From NCBI GenBank assembly GCA_025350985.1, contig JANXWU010000159.1, forward strand, positions 1 through 14,017: DNA of 14,017 nucleotides, written 5' to 3'. Below the pieces are notes generated by a model that had not been told where the DNA came from, made no database searches, and was given only the letters and a program-made list of their open reading frames with translations. Below, one piece after another: positions 1 through 7,154 of this stretch; the stretch's first letter is position 1; every line of letters begins with the position of its first letter. This DNA comes from Spartobacteria bacterium. GTDB taxonomy: Bacteria > Verrucomicrobiota > Verrucomicrobiia > Chthoniobacterales > Chthoniobacteraceae. Both the position numbers and the translations under genes were made by a program.

Positions 1-23
1 GCGCGGTTTAGTTTTTGCGCGGA

Positions 24-239
24 ATGATCGATAAAATCCGCGAGCGACTTGAGGCGCAGCCTTTTTTGCCCTTTGCAATTCACGTCGCAGACGGTCGCGA
101 ATATCCGGTGCCCTCGCCGGATCACGCGCACGTTTATCCTAATGGTCGGCGCGTTTGCGTGTTCACAGACGATGGGCGTGAATACATTTTGCCATCCTTG
201 TTGATCAGCGGTTTGGGCATGGAATCTTCAGCCTCGTAA
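24..239 (+). CDS. Small conserved-type hypothetical protein upstream of obg
   Basis: This 71-residue protein has no function I can assign. It opens with a short helix-like segment followed by Q-P-F-x-P-F-x-I-H-V-A-D-G-R, then a beta-rich stretch containing V-C-V-F and D-D-G-R-E-Y-I-L-P. From memory this resembles small soluble proteins common in Planctomycetota and Verrucomicrobiota (R-P-F-x-P-F-x-I-x-x-A-D-G-R pattern), but that is recollection, not a search. There is no signal peptide or membrane segment. ATG at 24 is chosen. A TTG at 15 in the same frame would add three residues, and an in-frame stop at 9-11 rules out anything longer. The stop lies eight bases before the obg start and overlaps its likely ribosome binding site, so co-transcription is likely. 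Confidence that it is a real gene is fairly good; its role is unknown. Confidence 0.7.
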   Translation: MIDKIRERLEAQPFLPFAIHVADGREYPVPSPDHAHVYPNGRRVCVFTDDGREYILPSLLISGLGMESSAS

Positions 240-241
240 GG
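238..241 (+). promoter_or_regulatory. Likely Shine-Dalgarno site for obg
   Basis: AAGG overlaps the stop codon of the preceding small gene and sits six bases before the GTG at 248. It supports that GTG as the obg start and suggests translational coupling of the two genes. Confidence 0.5.
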
Positions 242-247
242 CAGCCC

Positions 248-1375
248 GTGTTCGTCGATCAAATCAAAATCCACGCCAAGGCCGGCGACGGCGGCGACGG
301 CAGCATCAGCTTTCGCCGTGAAAAATTCGTGCCTCGCGGCGGGCCGGACGGCGGCGACGGCGGACGCGGCGGCGACGTGGTTCTGCGGGTTGATTCAAAC
401 TCGGACAACCTCGTCGGCTTTTACTACGAGCCCATCGTCAAAGCGCAGACCGGCGAGGACGGTCACGGCAAAAATTGCTACGGCCTTTCCGCCAAAAACA
501 AAGTGCTCCTCGTGCCGCCGGGCACGCTGGTTTATCGGAAAATCGGCAGCGCCGGCACTTCGCAGGAATCGCTGATGCCCGGTGTCACGGTGATTGATTT
601 CGAACCAGCCGCAGAACCAGCGGTGCGCGAAAAAAAATCGCTGTTCGAGCGCGAGCACGATTCGCTCGAACTGATCGCCGACCTCACGACGCCGGGCGAA
701 GAATTCGTGCTCTGCAAAGGCGGACGCGGCGGCAAGGGCAACATGCACTTCAAGAGTTCGACCAACCGCACGCCGCGCCAGTTCACGCCGGGCGGCACTG
801 GCGAGGAGGGCGACTTTTTTCTCGAGCTCCGCATGATCGCCGAGGTCGGGCTCGTCGGCTACCCGAACGCCGGCAAATCGACGCTCATCAGCAAAGTTTC
901 CGCCGCGCATCCGAAGGTCGCGCCCTACCCATTCACGACGCTCCATCCGGTCATCGGCGTGATGGAATTCCCGGCTCCCGACTACGGTCGCATCACCGTC
1001 GCCGATATTCCCGGCCTCATCGAAGGCGCGCATCTCGGCGTCGGATTGGGCCACGAATTTTTGCGTCACGTCGTCCGGTGCAAGCTGCTCGTGTTCGTGA
1101 TCGACATGGCTGGCAGCGAAGGCCGCGAGCCGATCTCCGATCTCGCGACGCTCCGCGAGGAGTTGAAAAAATACGACGCGGCGCTCGCGAAACGGAAGTG
1201 GCTGGTCGTCGCGAACAAAATGGATTTGCCGGCCGCGGAGAAAAACTTGAAGCAGTTCAAGGCGCGCTTCAAAGGCCGCAAAGTCATCCCGATTTCCGCC
1301 GACACGGGCGAGGGGCTGGAGAAGTTGAGGGCGGAATTGAAAAGCATCGTGCGGGAAAAAACCGCCGCCGAATAA
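248..1375 (+). CDS. obg: Obg/CgtA GTPase, 50S ribosome assembly
   Basis: This is a 375-residue Obg-family GTPase, a cytoplasmic protein that binds the large ribosomal subunit during assembly and links growth to GTP/ppGpp levels. The N-terminal glycine-rich Obg fold starts at F-V-D-Q-I-K-I-H-A-K-A-G-D-G-G-D-G (residues 2-18) and ends near residue 195. The G domain shows G1 G-Y-P-N-A-G-K-S (204-211), switch I P-F-T-T (228-231), G3 D-I-P-G-L-I-E-G-A-H (253-262), G4 N-K-M-D (323-326) and G5 S-A-D (350-352). It ends soon after the G domain, so the OCT extension of Bacillus-type Obg is absent. Residues about 98-140 are an apparent insertion within the Obg fold, where most family members have a short turn. 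The GTG start is supported by AAGG at 238-241 and by the family's usual M-F-V/I-D N-terminus. Identification is secure. Confidence 0.97.
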   Translation: MFVDQIKIHAKAGDGGDGSISFRREKFVPRGGPDGGDGGRGGDVVLRVDSNSDNLVGFYYEPIVKAQTGEDGHGKNCYGLSAKNKVLLVPPGTLVYRKIGSAGTSQESLMPGVTVIDFEPAAEPAVREKKSLFEREHDSLELIADLTTPGEEFVLCKGGRGGKGNMHFKSSTNRTPRQFTPGGTGEEGDFFLELRMIAEVGLVGYPNAGKSTLISKVSAAHPKVAPYPFTTLHPVIGVMEFPAPDYGRITVADIPGLIEGAHLGVGLGHEFLRHVVRCKLLVFVIDMAGSEGREPISDLATLREELKKYDAALAKRKWLVVANKMDLPAAEKNLKQFKARFKGRKVIPISADTGEGLEKLRAELKSIVREKTAAE

Positions 1376-1397
1376 AAGACAACAACTCGCGTTTCAA

Positions 1398-1447
1398 CCC
1401 TGTGATTCCGAGCGCAGCGCAGAAGAACATTTAGGGAGATGACAAGG
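1398..1447. repeat. Possible degenerate copy of the 'attctgagcgcag' hairpin element
   Basis: The core tgtgattccgagcgcag resembles the left arm of the two long hairpin elements elsewhere in the window (tgtcattctgagcgcag). The other end, agatgacaagg, is a partial inverse of the beginning (ccctgtgattcc). If real, this is a short, decayed relative. It fills the gap between obg and the convergent DRTGG gene and supplies the last few codons of the latter (1431-1445). Similarity is by eye only. Confidence 0.4.
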
Positions 1448-2570
1448 CGGACGAAGGCTGTCCCTTTCCGCGGAGTTTTTCCAGCAGCCGCTCCACCTCG
1501 ACGTGCTTCTCCACCAGCGCCTGGATCGTGTCGATTTTGTCGGTGTCGCCGGGCAGGGTTTTCACCGTCATCGAGTAAATGCAGTTCGCCGCCGTGTAAC
1601 TGTCGAAGGCCGTGGCAATGGTTGGAATCGCCGATTGTTTGAGCAAATCCAAAACGCTCTCGTGCGGCAGCAAATCGCCTGAGAGCACGAGCCCGGCGAT
1701 GCACTTTCCATCCATTTCGGAAACCGAAGCCGTCGAGAGCGCGGCGAGGATGATGTCCTCGCGGTCGCCCGGCGTGATGATGAGCGTGCCGGGGTGAAAA
1801 TAGCTCATCACATGCGCCGAGTTCATCGCGCCAATGATCACCTTGTGGACGCGCCGCCGCGTGCTTTTTTCGCCGTTGATGAAGTGGCCTTTGATCTGTT
1901 TGCAAACCTGCCCCAGCGTGGCGTTCGCCAGCGTCGGCTCCATCGGCAGCACGCCGAGCAGGTCAATGCCAAGCCGGTCCAATCCGCGCCGCGCAAAGTC
2001 GGAAACTTGCTCGAATTTTTCCGGCAGCACTTTGTTCAGCACGACGCCAATCACCTCGACCCCCTGCTGGTCGAAGAGCGCTTTGTTCAGCGCGATTTCG
2101 TCGATGGGCTTCCCGATGCCGCCCTTGGTCACGAGCAGCACTTTGCTTTCGAGAATGTGCGCGACCCGCGCGTTGGAAAGATCGAAGACCGAGCCTACGC
2201 CCGCGTGGCCGGTGCCTTCGATGATGATGAAATCCTTTTCCCAAGCCGCGCGGTCGAACGAATGCTGAATGCGTCGCACGAAAAAATCCGGGTTCGGATG
2301 CTCGATGTAGCGCCGCGTAAAATCAGGTTCGACGGCGATCGGGCTCATCGCCTCGATGGGCGTGTGAACGTCGAACGTGTGGTCGATCAGGATCGTGTCT
2401 TCGTCGATCCGTTTGCCGTCCACTTCGACAAACCGCTGCCCGACCGGCTTGATGAAACCGATGCGCCCGAGGCGTTTTTTCAGCGCGGCGAAAAGGCCAA
2501 GCGCGGCGGTGGTTTTGCCATCGTTCTGCTGCGTGGCGGCGACGAAAACGCGGGGAGTGGCGGTGTTCAC
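1431..2570 (-). CDS. P-loop/DRTGG-domain protein (stand-alone N-terminal half of long-form Pta)
   Basis: This 379-residue cytoplasmic protein matches the architecture of the non-catalytic N-terminal part of long phosphotransacetylases. The first half is a dethiobiotin-synthetase-like P-loop fold (AAA_26 type), with T-Q-Q-N-D-G-K-T-T at 13-21 and F-I-I-I-E-G-T-G-H-A-G-V-G-S at 114-127, followed by L-L-V-T-K-G-G-I-G-K. The second half is a DRTGG-like domain, roughly residues 215-335. Its signature region reads I-T-P-G-D-R-E-D-I at 265-273 rather than D-R-T-G-G. In enterobacterial Pta this region is fused ahead of the catalytic domain and mediates regulation and oligomerisation. Here it follows the catalytic gene by 22 bases on the same strand, so an operon and a physical partnership with Pta are inferred. 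The start is GTG at 2570. Family assignment is firm; the precise role is not known. Confidence 0.88.
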   Translation of the reverse strand: MNTATPRVFVAATQQNDGKTTAALGLFAALKKRLGRIGFIKPVGQRFVEVDGKRIDEDTILIDHTFDVHTPIEAMSPIAVEPDFTRRYIEHPNPDFFVRRIQHSFDRAAWEKDFIIIEGTGHAGVGSVFDLSNARVAHILESKVLLVTKGGIGKPIDEIALNKALFDQQGVEVIGVVLNKVLPEKFEQVSDFARRGLDRLGIDLLGVLPMEPTLANATLGQVCKQIKGHFINGEKSTRRRVHKVIIGAMNSAHVMSYFHPGTLIITPGDREDIILAALSTASVSEMDGKCIAGLVLSGDLLPHESVLDLLKQSAIPTIATAFDSYTAANCIYSMTVKTLPGDTDKIDTIQALVEKHVEVERLLEKLRGKGQPSSALSSP

Positions 2571-2592
2571 GCGTTCGGTTTGGCCGCGGAAG

Positions 2593-3633
2593 TCAGGCCT
2601 GCGCCTCCGCCGGATACAGCTTCCGATACTCGCTCGCTTGCAGCCCGACCAGTGCGGCGACGCCCAGGATTTCCTCGACGCTCGAACCGCGCGAAACGTG
2701 CGCGCACGGCTTCGACGGCCCGAGCAAAATCTCGCCGTAGGTCTCCGCTCCCGCCAGATGTTGAATGAGCTTGCCCGCGATGTTGGCGGCGTTGAGGTCG
2801 GGAAAAATCAGGACGTTCGCGCGACCGGCGACCGGACTGCGCAGTGATTTGCGCTCGGCCAGATCGCTGAGAATCGCGCTGTCCGCCTGCATCTCGCCGT
2901 CGATTTCGATTTCGAGATGCTCCTGCTCGACGCGGCTTTTCGCGAGCGCGGCCGCCGCGGCCATTTTCACGGCTTGCGGCTGCGTCGAACTGCCCTTGGT
3001 CGAAAAACTCAGCATCGCGACGCGCGGCTTGATACCCATGACCTGCCGGCAAATGTTACCCGTTTGAATGGCGATCGTCGCCAGTTCCTCCACCGTCGGA
3101 TCGGGAATGACGGCGCAATCGGCAAACATCAGCACGCCGTCTTCGCCGAAATGTTTGTCCCGAAAAACGAACACCGTGCAGCTCGAAATTTTGTCCGCGC
3201 CGGGCAGTGGTTTGATGAGTTGGATCACTGGCCGCAGCACGGTGCTGGCCACGGAATTGACGCCGGAAACGAGCGCATCCGCCTGCGAGTACTGAACCAT
3301 CATGGCGGCGAAATAGTGCGGATTGACCATCAAATCCCGCGTCGCCGTTTTGCCCAAATCGCGATAGCGCCGCAGCTTTTCCAGACGCTCGCAAAACTGC
3401 GGCAGATCGGAGGCTTTCGCGGGATCGACAGTGCCGATGCGCTCCAGATTCACCCCGAGGCTGGCGGCGACGCGTTTGATCTCGTCCACGTCGCCGAGCA
3501 AAATCGGGGCGCCGAGACGAAGCCCCGCAAAGCGGCTTGCCGCGCGGATCACGCGTGGGTCGGTGCCTTCGGGAAACACGACCCGCTTCGGGTGCCGCAT
3601 CAACTTTTCAAACACACTGAGGATAAAGCTCAT
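2593..3633 (-). CDS. pta: Phosphate acetyltransferase, short catalytic form
   Basis: This enzyme interconverts acetyl-CoA and acetyl phosphate in acetate overflow or assimilation. The 346 residues fit the PTA_PTB catalytic family (about 330 usual), starting near the N-terminus with R-V-V-F-P-E-G-T-D-P-R-V. Landmarks include A-D-A-L-V-S-G-V-N-S, a central D-G-E-M-Q-A-D-S-A segment, and the C-terminal active-site region P-D-L-N-A-A-N-I-A-G-K followed by G-P-S-K-P-C and the S-R-G-S-S motif. ATG at 3633 gives M-S-F-I-L-S-V-F-E-K. The frame stays open to 3744, but those 37 extra residues do not look like family sequence and would fill the whole intergenic region shared with the divergent gene. No acetate kinase gene is in view. 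The DRTGG gene lies immediately downstream. A phosphate butyryltransferase is the main alternative, but the motifs favour Pta. Confidence 0.93.
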   Translation of the reverse strand: MSFILSVFEKLMRHPKRVVFPEGTDPRVIRAASRFAGLRLGAPILLGDVDEIKRVAASLGVNLERIGTVDPAKASDLPQFCERLEKLRRYRDLGKTATRDLMVNPHYFAAMMVQYSQADALVSGVNSVASTVLRPVIQLIKPLPGADKISSCTVFVFRDKHFGEDGVLMFADCAVIPDPTVEELATIAIQTGNICRQVMGIKPRVAMLSFSTKGSSTQPQAVKMAAAAALAKSRVEQEHLEIEIDGEMQADSAILSDLAERKSLRSPVAGRANVLIFPDLNAANIAGKLIQHLAGAETYGEILLGPSKPCAHVSRGSSVEEILGVAALVGLQASEYRKLYPAEAQA

Positions 3634-3745
3634 GACCCGGTAAAGGTGGGACGTTTGCGAACACGGCACAAGCGGAATGGTGTCCGTTGCGCTCGCCGCC
3701 ACGCGTGCTCTTGTGGCGAATCCCGGAAGCGCCGGGCCCAACAAA

Positions 3746-4540
3746 ATGCAGCCCGCCGACTACCACATGCACACGCCGTTGTGCCATCACGCCACCGGCA
3801 ATCCAGTGGACTATGCGCGCGTCGCCATCGAGCGCGGGCTGGACGAAATCGGGTTTGCCGATCACAACCCGATGCCCGAGCAATTTGACGATTGGCGCAT
3901 GAGTTTGACTGACCTGCCGCGCTATTTCGACTTGGTTGCCGAGGCTCGTGGAAAATTTCCGCAACTCACGATCCGGCTCGGGCTGGAGTGTGATTTCATC
4001 GCCGGCCACGAGTCGTGGATCGAGAAGCTCGCGGGCATGGCCGAGTGGGATTTTCTCATCGGCAGCGTGCATTATTTGCCCGGCGGTTTCGAGGTGGATC
4101 ACCCGCGCCACATGTCGCGGCACATGAGCGGCGAGCGCGAGGAGTTGTGGGCGAGTTACTGGAAAACGTACGAGCGCGCGATCCGCAGCGGGCTGTTCGA
4201 TTTTGTCGCGCATCCAGATTTGCCGAAAAAATTCGGCTTCAGACCCGAAGGGGATTTGCGACGGTTTTACGAACCGGCGGTGCGCGCGCTGGCGGAGACC
4301 GGCATGGCTTTTGAAATCAACACCGCCGGTCTGCGGAAGGATTGCCGCGAGATGTATCCGGCGCGGGAGTTTCTGCAGATGGCGCACGAAGCCGGCGTCC
4401 CGCTCACCATCAACTCCGACGCGCACGCGCCGGGTGAAGTCGGCGCGGCTTTCCCGGAAGCTGTGGCCTTGGCGAGGGCCGTCGGTTATCGCGAGTTGGT
4501 GCGGTTTTGCAAACGCGAGCGCAGCGTTGTTGCTCTTTGA
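3746..4540 (+). CDS. hisJ: Histidinol-phosphatase, HisJ-type PHP family
   Basis: This is a 264-residue PHP-superfamily phosphoesterase of the HisJ/HisK type, predicted to hydrolyse histidinol phosphate to histidinol in histidine synthesis, using a metal cluster in a TIM-like barrel. Metal-binding motifs are in the usual order: D-Y-H-M-H-T-P-L-C-H-H (5-15), F-A-D-H-N-P (38-42), G-L-E-C-D-F (79-84), G-S-V-H-Y (106-110), V-A-H-P-D-L (154-159) and N-S-D-A-H (223-227). ATG at 3746 places the first motif at the extreme N-terminus, as is normal for the family. An in-frame ATG at 3677 would add 23 unsupported residues and is less likely. No other his gene is nearby, so the histidine role rests on family membership. 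Some PHP proteins of this type act on other phosphoesters. The gene diverges from pta across a 112-base shared upstream region. Confidence 0.85.
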   Translation: MQPADYHMHTPLCHHATGNPVDYARVAIERGLDEIGFADHNPMPEQFDDWRMSLTDLPRYFDLVAEARGKFPQLTIRLGLECDFIAGHESWIEKLAGMAEWDFLIGSVHYLPGGFEVDHPRHMSRHMSGEREELWASYWKTYERAIRSGLFDFVAHPDLPKKFGFRPEGDLRRFYEPAVRALAETGMAFEINTAGLRKDCREMYPAREFLQMAHEAGVPLTINSDAHAPGEVGAAFPEAVALARAVGYRELVRFCKRERSVVAL

Positions 4541-4624
4541 TCGGGGGTCGGCTGAGGGTGGTCGTTGGAAAAGGTTCCGTGCGTGTCCTAGTTTCCCCGG
4601 CGCGCGCTATTTTCTTTTTGGAGA

Positions 4625-5170
4625 ATGAAACCCGACGAATCTTCCGGCGACACCGATCGCCAAAAGGAATTGATGCTGCTGATGACGCAGCACCAGCGGC
4701 GGATTTTTTCCTACCTCTACACGCTCGTCCCCGACCGGCACGACGCGCAGGATTTACTCCAAGAGACCAGTCTCGTCATCGTCGAAAAATTTAACGAATT
4801 CACGCCCGGCACCGACTTCGCCGCGTGGGCCTGCCAGATCGCCTACTGGCGCGTGCGCGCGTCGCGGCAGAAATTTGCGCGGGCCAAAGTCGTGTTCGAT
4901 CAGAACGTCGTCGATGCCGTCGCGGAGACGGCGGCGACGATGGCGGATGAACTCGACGACCGCCACGAGGCGCTCGCGAAATGTTTGCAAAAGCTGCACC
5001 CGCGCGACCGCGAACTCGTGCTCACCCGTTACGAATCCGCGCAGGGCGTCGTCGAAGCCGCGCGGCGCACCGGGCGTTCGATGGACGCGGCCTACAAAGC
5101 GCTTGGGCGGATTCGCAAACTGCTTTTCGATTGTGTCTCGCATCAACTCGCGGCTGGAGGAACGGCGTGA
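4625..5170 (+). CDS. ECF RNA polymerase sigma factor, Rhodopirellula/Verrucomicrobium type
   Basis: This is a 181-residue group-IV sigma factor. Region 2 is at about residues 20-85, with I-F-S-Y-L-Y-T-L-V-P-D-R-H-D-A-Q-D-L-L-Q-E-T as the core-binding helix and F-A-A-W-A-C-Q-I-A-Y-W-R-V as the -10 recognition part. Region 4 is at about 118-172, with L-H-P-R-D-R-E-L-V-L-T-R-Y and a helix-turn-helix around V-V-E-A-A-R-R-T-G-R-S-M-D-A-A-Y-K-A-L. D-A-Q-D-L-L-Q-E and the W-A-C-Q-I-A-x-W-R-V pattern are, from memory, typical of the sigma subgroup expanded in Planctomycetota and Verrucomicrobiota. The last four bases overlap the start of the FecR-LamG gene, which is probably its membrane partner and regulator. 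ATG at 4625 has GGAG only one base away, so the start is uncertain. The 84-base upstream gap has no convincing promoter. The regulon cannot be read from the window. Confidence 0.93.
   Translation: MKPDESSGDTDRQKELMLLMTQHQRRIFSYLYTLVPDRHDAQDLLQETSLVIVEKFNEFTPGTDFAAWACQIAYWRVRASRQKFARAKVVFDQNVVDAVAETAATMADELDDRHEALAKCLQKLHPRDRELVLTRYESAQGVVEAARRTGRSMDAAYKALGRIRKLLFDCVSHQLAAGGTA
5156..5160 (+). promoter_or_regulatory. Shine-Dalgarno site fixing the FecR-LamG start
   Basis: GGAGG inside the end of the sigma-factor gene lies six bases before the GTG at 5167. It is the clearest ribosome binding site in the window. It decides the start of the downstream gene, whose frame is open much further upstream, and implies translational coupling through the GTGA overlap. 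Confidence 0.8.
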
Positions 5171-6792
5171 AACTGAGCGACAACGAAATCCTGGAACTCA
5201 ACGAGCTGTGCCACGCGCTCGTGGAGGAAACGCTCACCGCGACGCAAAAATCACGCCTCGCGCACTGGCTCGGGCAATCGGAGGATGCGCGCCGATTTTA
5301 CATCCGCGCGATGGCACTTTCCGCGAGTCTTTTTGATTACGCGGGCGAGATGCAGCTCGACGAACCCGCGCGCATCGTCCGCCCAGCAATCTGGTCTTGG
5401 CGCGTGCTCGTGCCGCTCGCCGCCGCTGCCGTGTTCGCGCTCGCCTCGCTGATCATTTTTCAGAAACACGACGCCGCCACCGGCGAGCAAGTCGCGGGCG
5501 AACTCGTCGCGCGGCTCACCGGCTCGAAGGACTGCCAGTGGACCGGCCCGGCACCCGGCGATTCGTTGCAAAAAGGGCAGCGGGTCGAGTTGGCAAGCGG
5601 CTCGGCGGAAATCACCTTCGACAGCGGCGCGCAAATCGCCCTCACCGGCCCCGCCTCGCTCGAAGTCAACTCCGCGTGGGACGCCGTGCTGCGGCGCGGC
5701 ACGCTGCACGCCACCGTCCCGCCGCAAGCCATCGGATTTCGCATTTCCAATTCCGACGTCGAAGTCATCGATCTGGGCACGGAATTCAGCATGGTCGCCG
5801 AGGAAAAAGGCGCGACGGAAGTCTTCGTGCTCAAAGGCAGTGTCGAAACGGTGTCCACTGACGCCGCGAGCCACGAGCCGATTGTGTTGCGCGAAAAGGA
5901 ATCGCGCCGGTTCAAGCGCGGCGTCACCTCGGCCGTGTCGGACAGCGAGAAAAAATTCGCTCGCCTGTCGAAGCCGCACGCCTTCGAGCGCTCCGCGACG
6001 CCGACGAATTTTGTGCATTGGTCGTTCGACGAAGCCGAAGGCAATACCGCGCGCGCCGACGTGTTCGGCCTCGCTGGCTCGTTCGACGCGCAGCTTGGAA
6101 CTGGAACGGAAACGGTGTCGGCGTCTTCATTGGCGGACGCGCACGTCGATGGCCGCTGGTCGCGCGCGCTGCATTTCGATGGCAAAATATTTGCGCACGC
6201 ACCCATGCCGGACCTGGCATCCGACTCCGCCCGCACCGTCGCGTTTTGGGTGAAAGTGCCCGAGGATGCGCCGCTCGCGTCGTCATCGATCCTCGCGTGG
6301 GGTTCGCGCGAAAAAGGCAAAAGGAAAACCACCGTGCCCTTCGCCCAAATCGGCTGGAATCGCCATCCGACGCAAGGCACACCGGGCGCGCTGCGCACCG
6401 ATTTTGGCCACGGCCTCGCCATCGGCGCGACGCCGTTGCGCGACGGGCGCTGGCACCACATCGCGGTGGTTTTTGTTCCGGCCAAACGTCACGACCAGAT
6501 CATTCAGGCGAAGCAATACGTCGATGGCCGGCTGGAGGAAGCCACGGCGCGTCCCGATAAAAAACAGAAGCATCGTCCTGCGACGATCGCCGAGGAATCC
6601 GACGATGCAGCGTCGAAGGAATGGCTTTGGATGGGTCGTCGTCCGGGAACCAATGCAAAAAAAGCGAACGACCGGTTCCGCGGCGAACTCGACGAGTTGT
6701 TCATCGCCGACCGCGCGCTTGCGCCGCGCGAGATCGTGCATTTGATGACGACGAACTCGCTGCGCCAGCCCAAGACGCTGGCCGCGGACTAG
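5167..6792 (+). CDS. Membrane-anchored FecR-LamG protein, probable sigma-factor regulator
   Basis: This 541-residue protein has one membrane segment. Residues 1-75 form a charged cytoplasmic region (L-N-E-L-C-H-A-L-V-E-E-T-L-T ... A-R-R-F-Y-I-R-A-M) of the kind seen in anti-sigma proteins paired with this ECF type. A hydrophobic helix lies at about 79-98. Residues about 130-228 are a FecR-like periplasmic domain, with G-Q-R-V-E-L-A-S-G-S-A-E-I-T-F and D-V-E-V-I-D-L-G-T-E-F. Residues about 281-525 are a LamG/concanavalin-like beta-sandwich, with W-S-F-D-E-A-E-G-N-T, F-W-V-K-V and D-G-R-W-H-H-I-A-V-V-F, then G-E-L-D-E-L-F-I. The GTG start overlaps the sigma stop by four bases and has a strong GGAGG. 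Inferred role: hold or release the sigma factor in response to a cell-surface ligand, perhaps a glycan. The anti-sigma function is inferred from position, not from a recognised zinc-binding anti-sigma motif. Confidence 0.88.
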   Translation: MKLSDNEILELNELCHALVEETLTATQKSRLAHWLGQSEDARRFYIRAMALSASLFDYAGEMQLDEPARIVRPAIWSWRVLVPLAAAAVFALASLIIFQKHDAATGEQVAGELVARLTGSKDCQWTGPAPGDSLQKGQRVELASGSAEITFDSGAQIALTGPASLEVNSAWDAVLRRGTLHATVPPQAIGFRISNSDVEVIDLGTEFSMVAEEKGATEVFVLKGSVETVSTDAASHEPIVLREKESRRFKRGVTSAVSDSEKKFARLSKPHAFERSATPTNFVHWSFDEAEGNTARADVFGLAGSFDAQLGTGTETVSASSLADAHVDGRWSRALHFDGKIFAHAPMPDLASDSARTVAFWVKVPEDAPLASSSILAWGSREKGKRKTTVPFAQIGWNRHPTQGTPGALRTDFGHGLAIGATPLRDGRWHHIAVVFVPAKRHDQIIQAKQYVDGRLEEATARPDKKQKHRPATIAEESDDAASKEWLWMGRRPGTNAKKANDRFRGELDELFIADRALAPREIVHLMTTNSLRQPKTLAAD

Positions 6793-6815
6793 GACTGTCC
6801 ACCAGACCAAAAAGC

Positions 6816-7061
6816 ATCCACAGATTTCACAGACAGACACAGATTTATTTAAAAAGTATGGGCTGCTTAGGAGGGTGTCTAAAAAGTCCCGATACGTGTG
6901 AAGAGCGGCGCGAGGACGCGCCGCAGTCCAAAGGCGGCTGCGCCGCCAAACCAAGCGGTTCCGCCCCTTTGCCCGCGCAGCGCTTTCACCACGCGCGCGC
7001 CGACTTTTTAGCCGCCCTATAAGTAAATAAAATCTGTGAAAATCCGCGTAAATCTGTGGAT
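6816..7061. repeat. Outer inverted repeat of a nested palindromic element (cacagattt family)
   Basis: The left arm at 6816-6847 begins atccacagattt and continues cacagacagacacagattta. The right arm at about 7025-7061 reads inversely, ending taaatctgtggat. The outer 12 bases pair exactly and the inner aaat(a)aatctgtg block pairs again, with a mismatched 10-11 base spacer between. The arms enclose about 180 bases that carry a second inverted repeat and two GC-rich hairpins. There is no open reading frame of credible coding character inside. From memory, cacagattt-type repeats occur interspersed in many bacterial genomes, which would make this a non-autonomous mobile or REP-like element. That link is not proven here. 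It occupies most of the 362-base gap between the FecR-LamG gene and hemC. Confidence 0.75.
6872..7018. repeat. Inner inverted repeat with two GC-rich hairpins
   Basis: The arms agggtgtctaaaaagtc (6872-6888) and gactttttagccgccct (7002-7018) are inverse to each other at 15 of 17 positions. Between them lie a perfect 8-bp hairpin gcggcgcg-agga-cgcgccgc (6905-6924) and a 6-bp hairpin ggcggc-tgc-gccgcc (6933-6947). The sharp arm boundaries suggest a separate small element inserted inside, or forming the core of, the outer cacagattt repeat. Confidence 0.75.
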
Positions 7062-7154
7062 GAAAATTCTGTGTGTTAACCCGCCCAAGCGCTTCTTCTG
7101 TTCAAGGTTCCGGATTGCCCGTTGCCACTTTTTCCAAATCGCGGAAACTACCGC

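Noticed and set aside
1794..2768. Plus-strand open frame opposite the DRTGG gene and the end of pta
   Set aside because: It crosses two well-supported minus-strand genes and has no family features.
4541..4624. Promoter upstream of the sigma factor (ttggaa at 4565 with a weak tagttt about 18 bases on)
   Set aside because: The match to a -10/-35 pair is poor and the sigma factor's own recognition motif is unknown.
7062..7154. Riboswitch or haem-responsive leader before hemC
   Set aside because: I see no cobalamin-box-like sequence or extended structure. Only a 5-bp stem touches the start codon.
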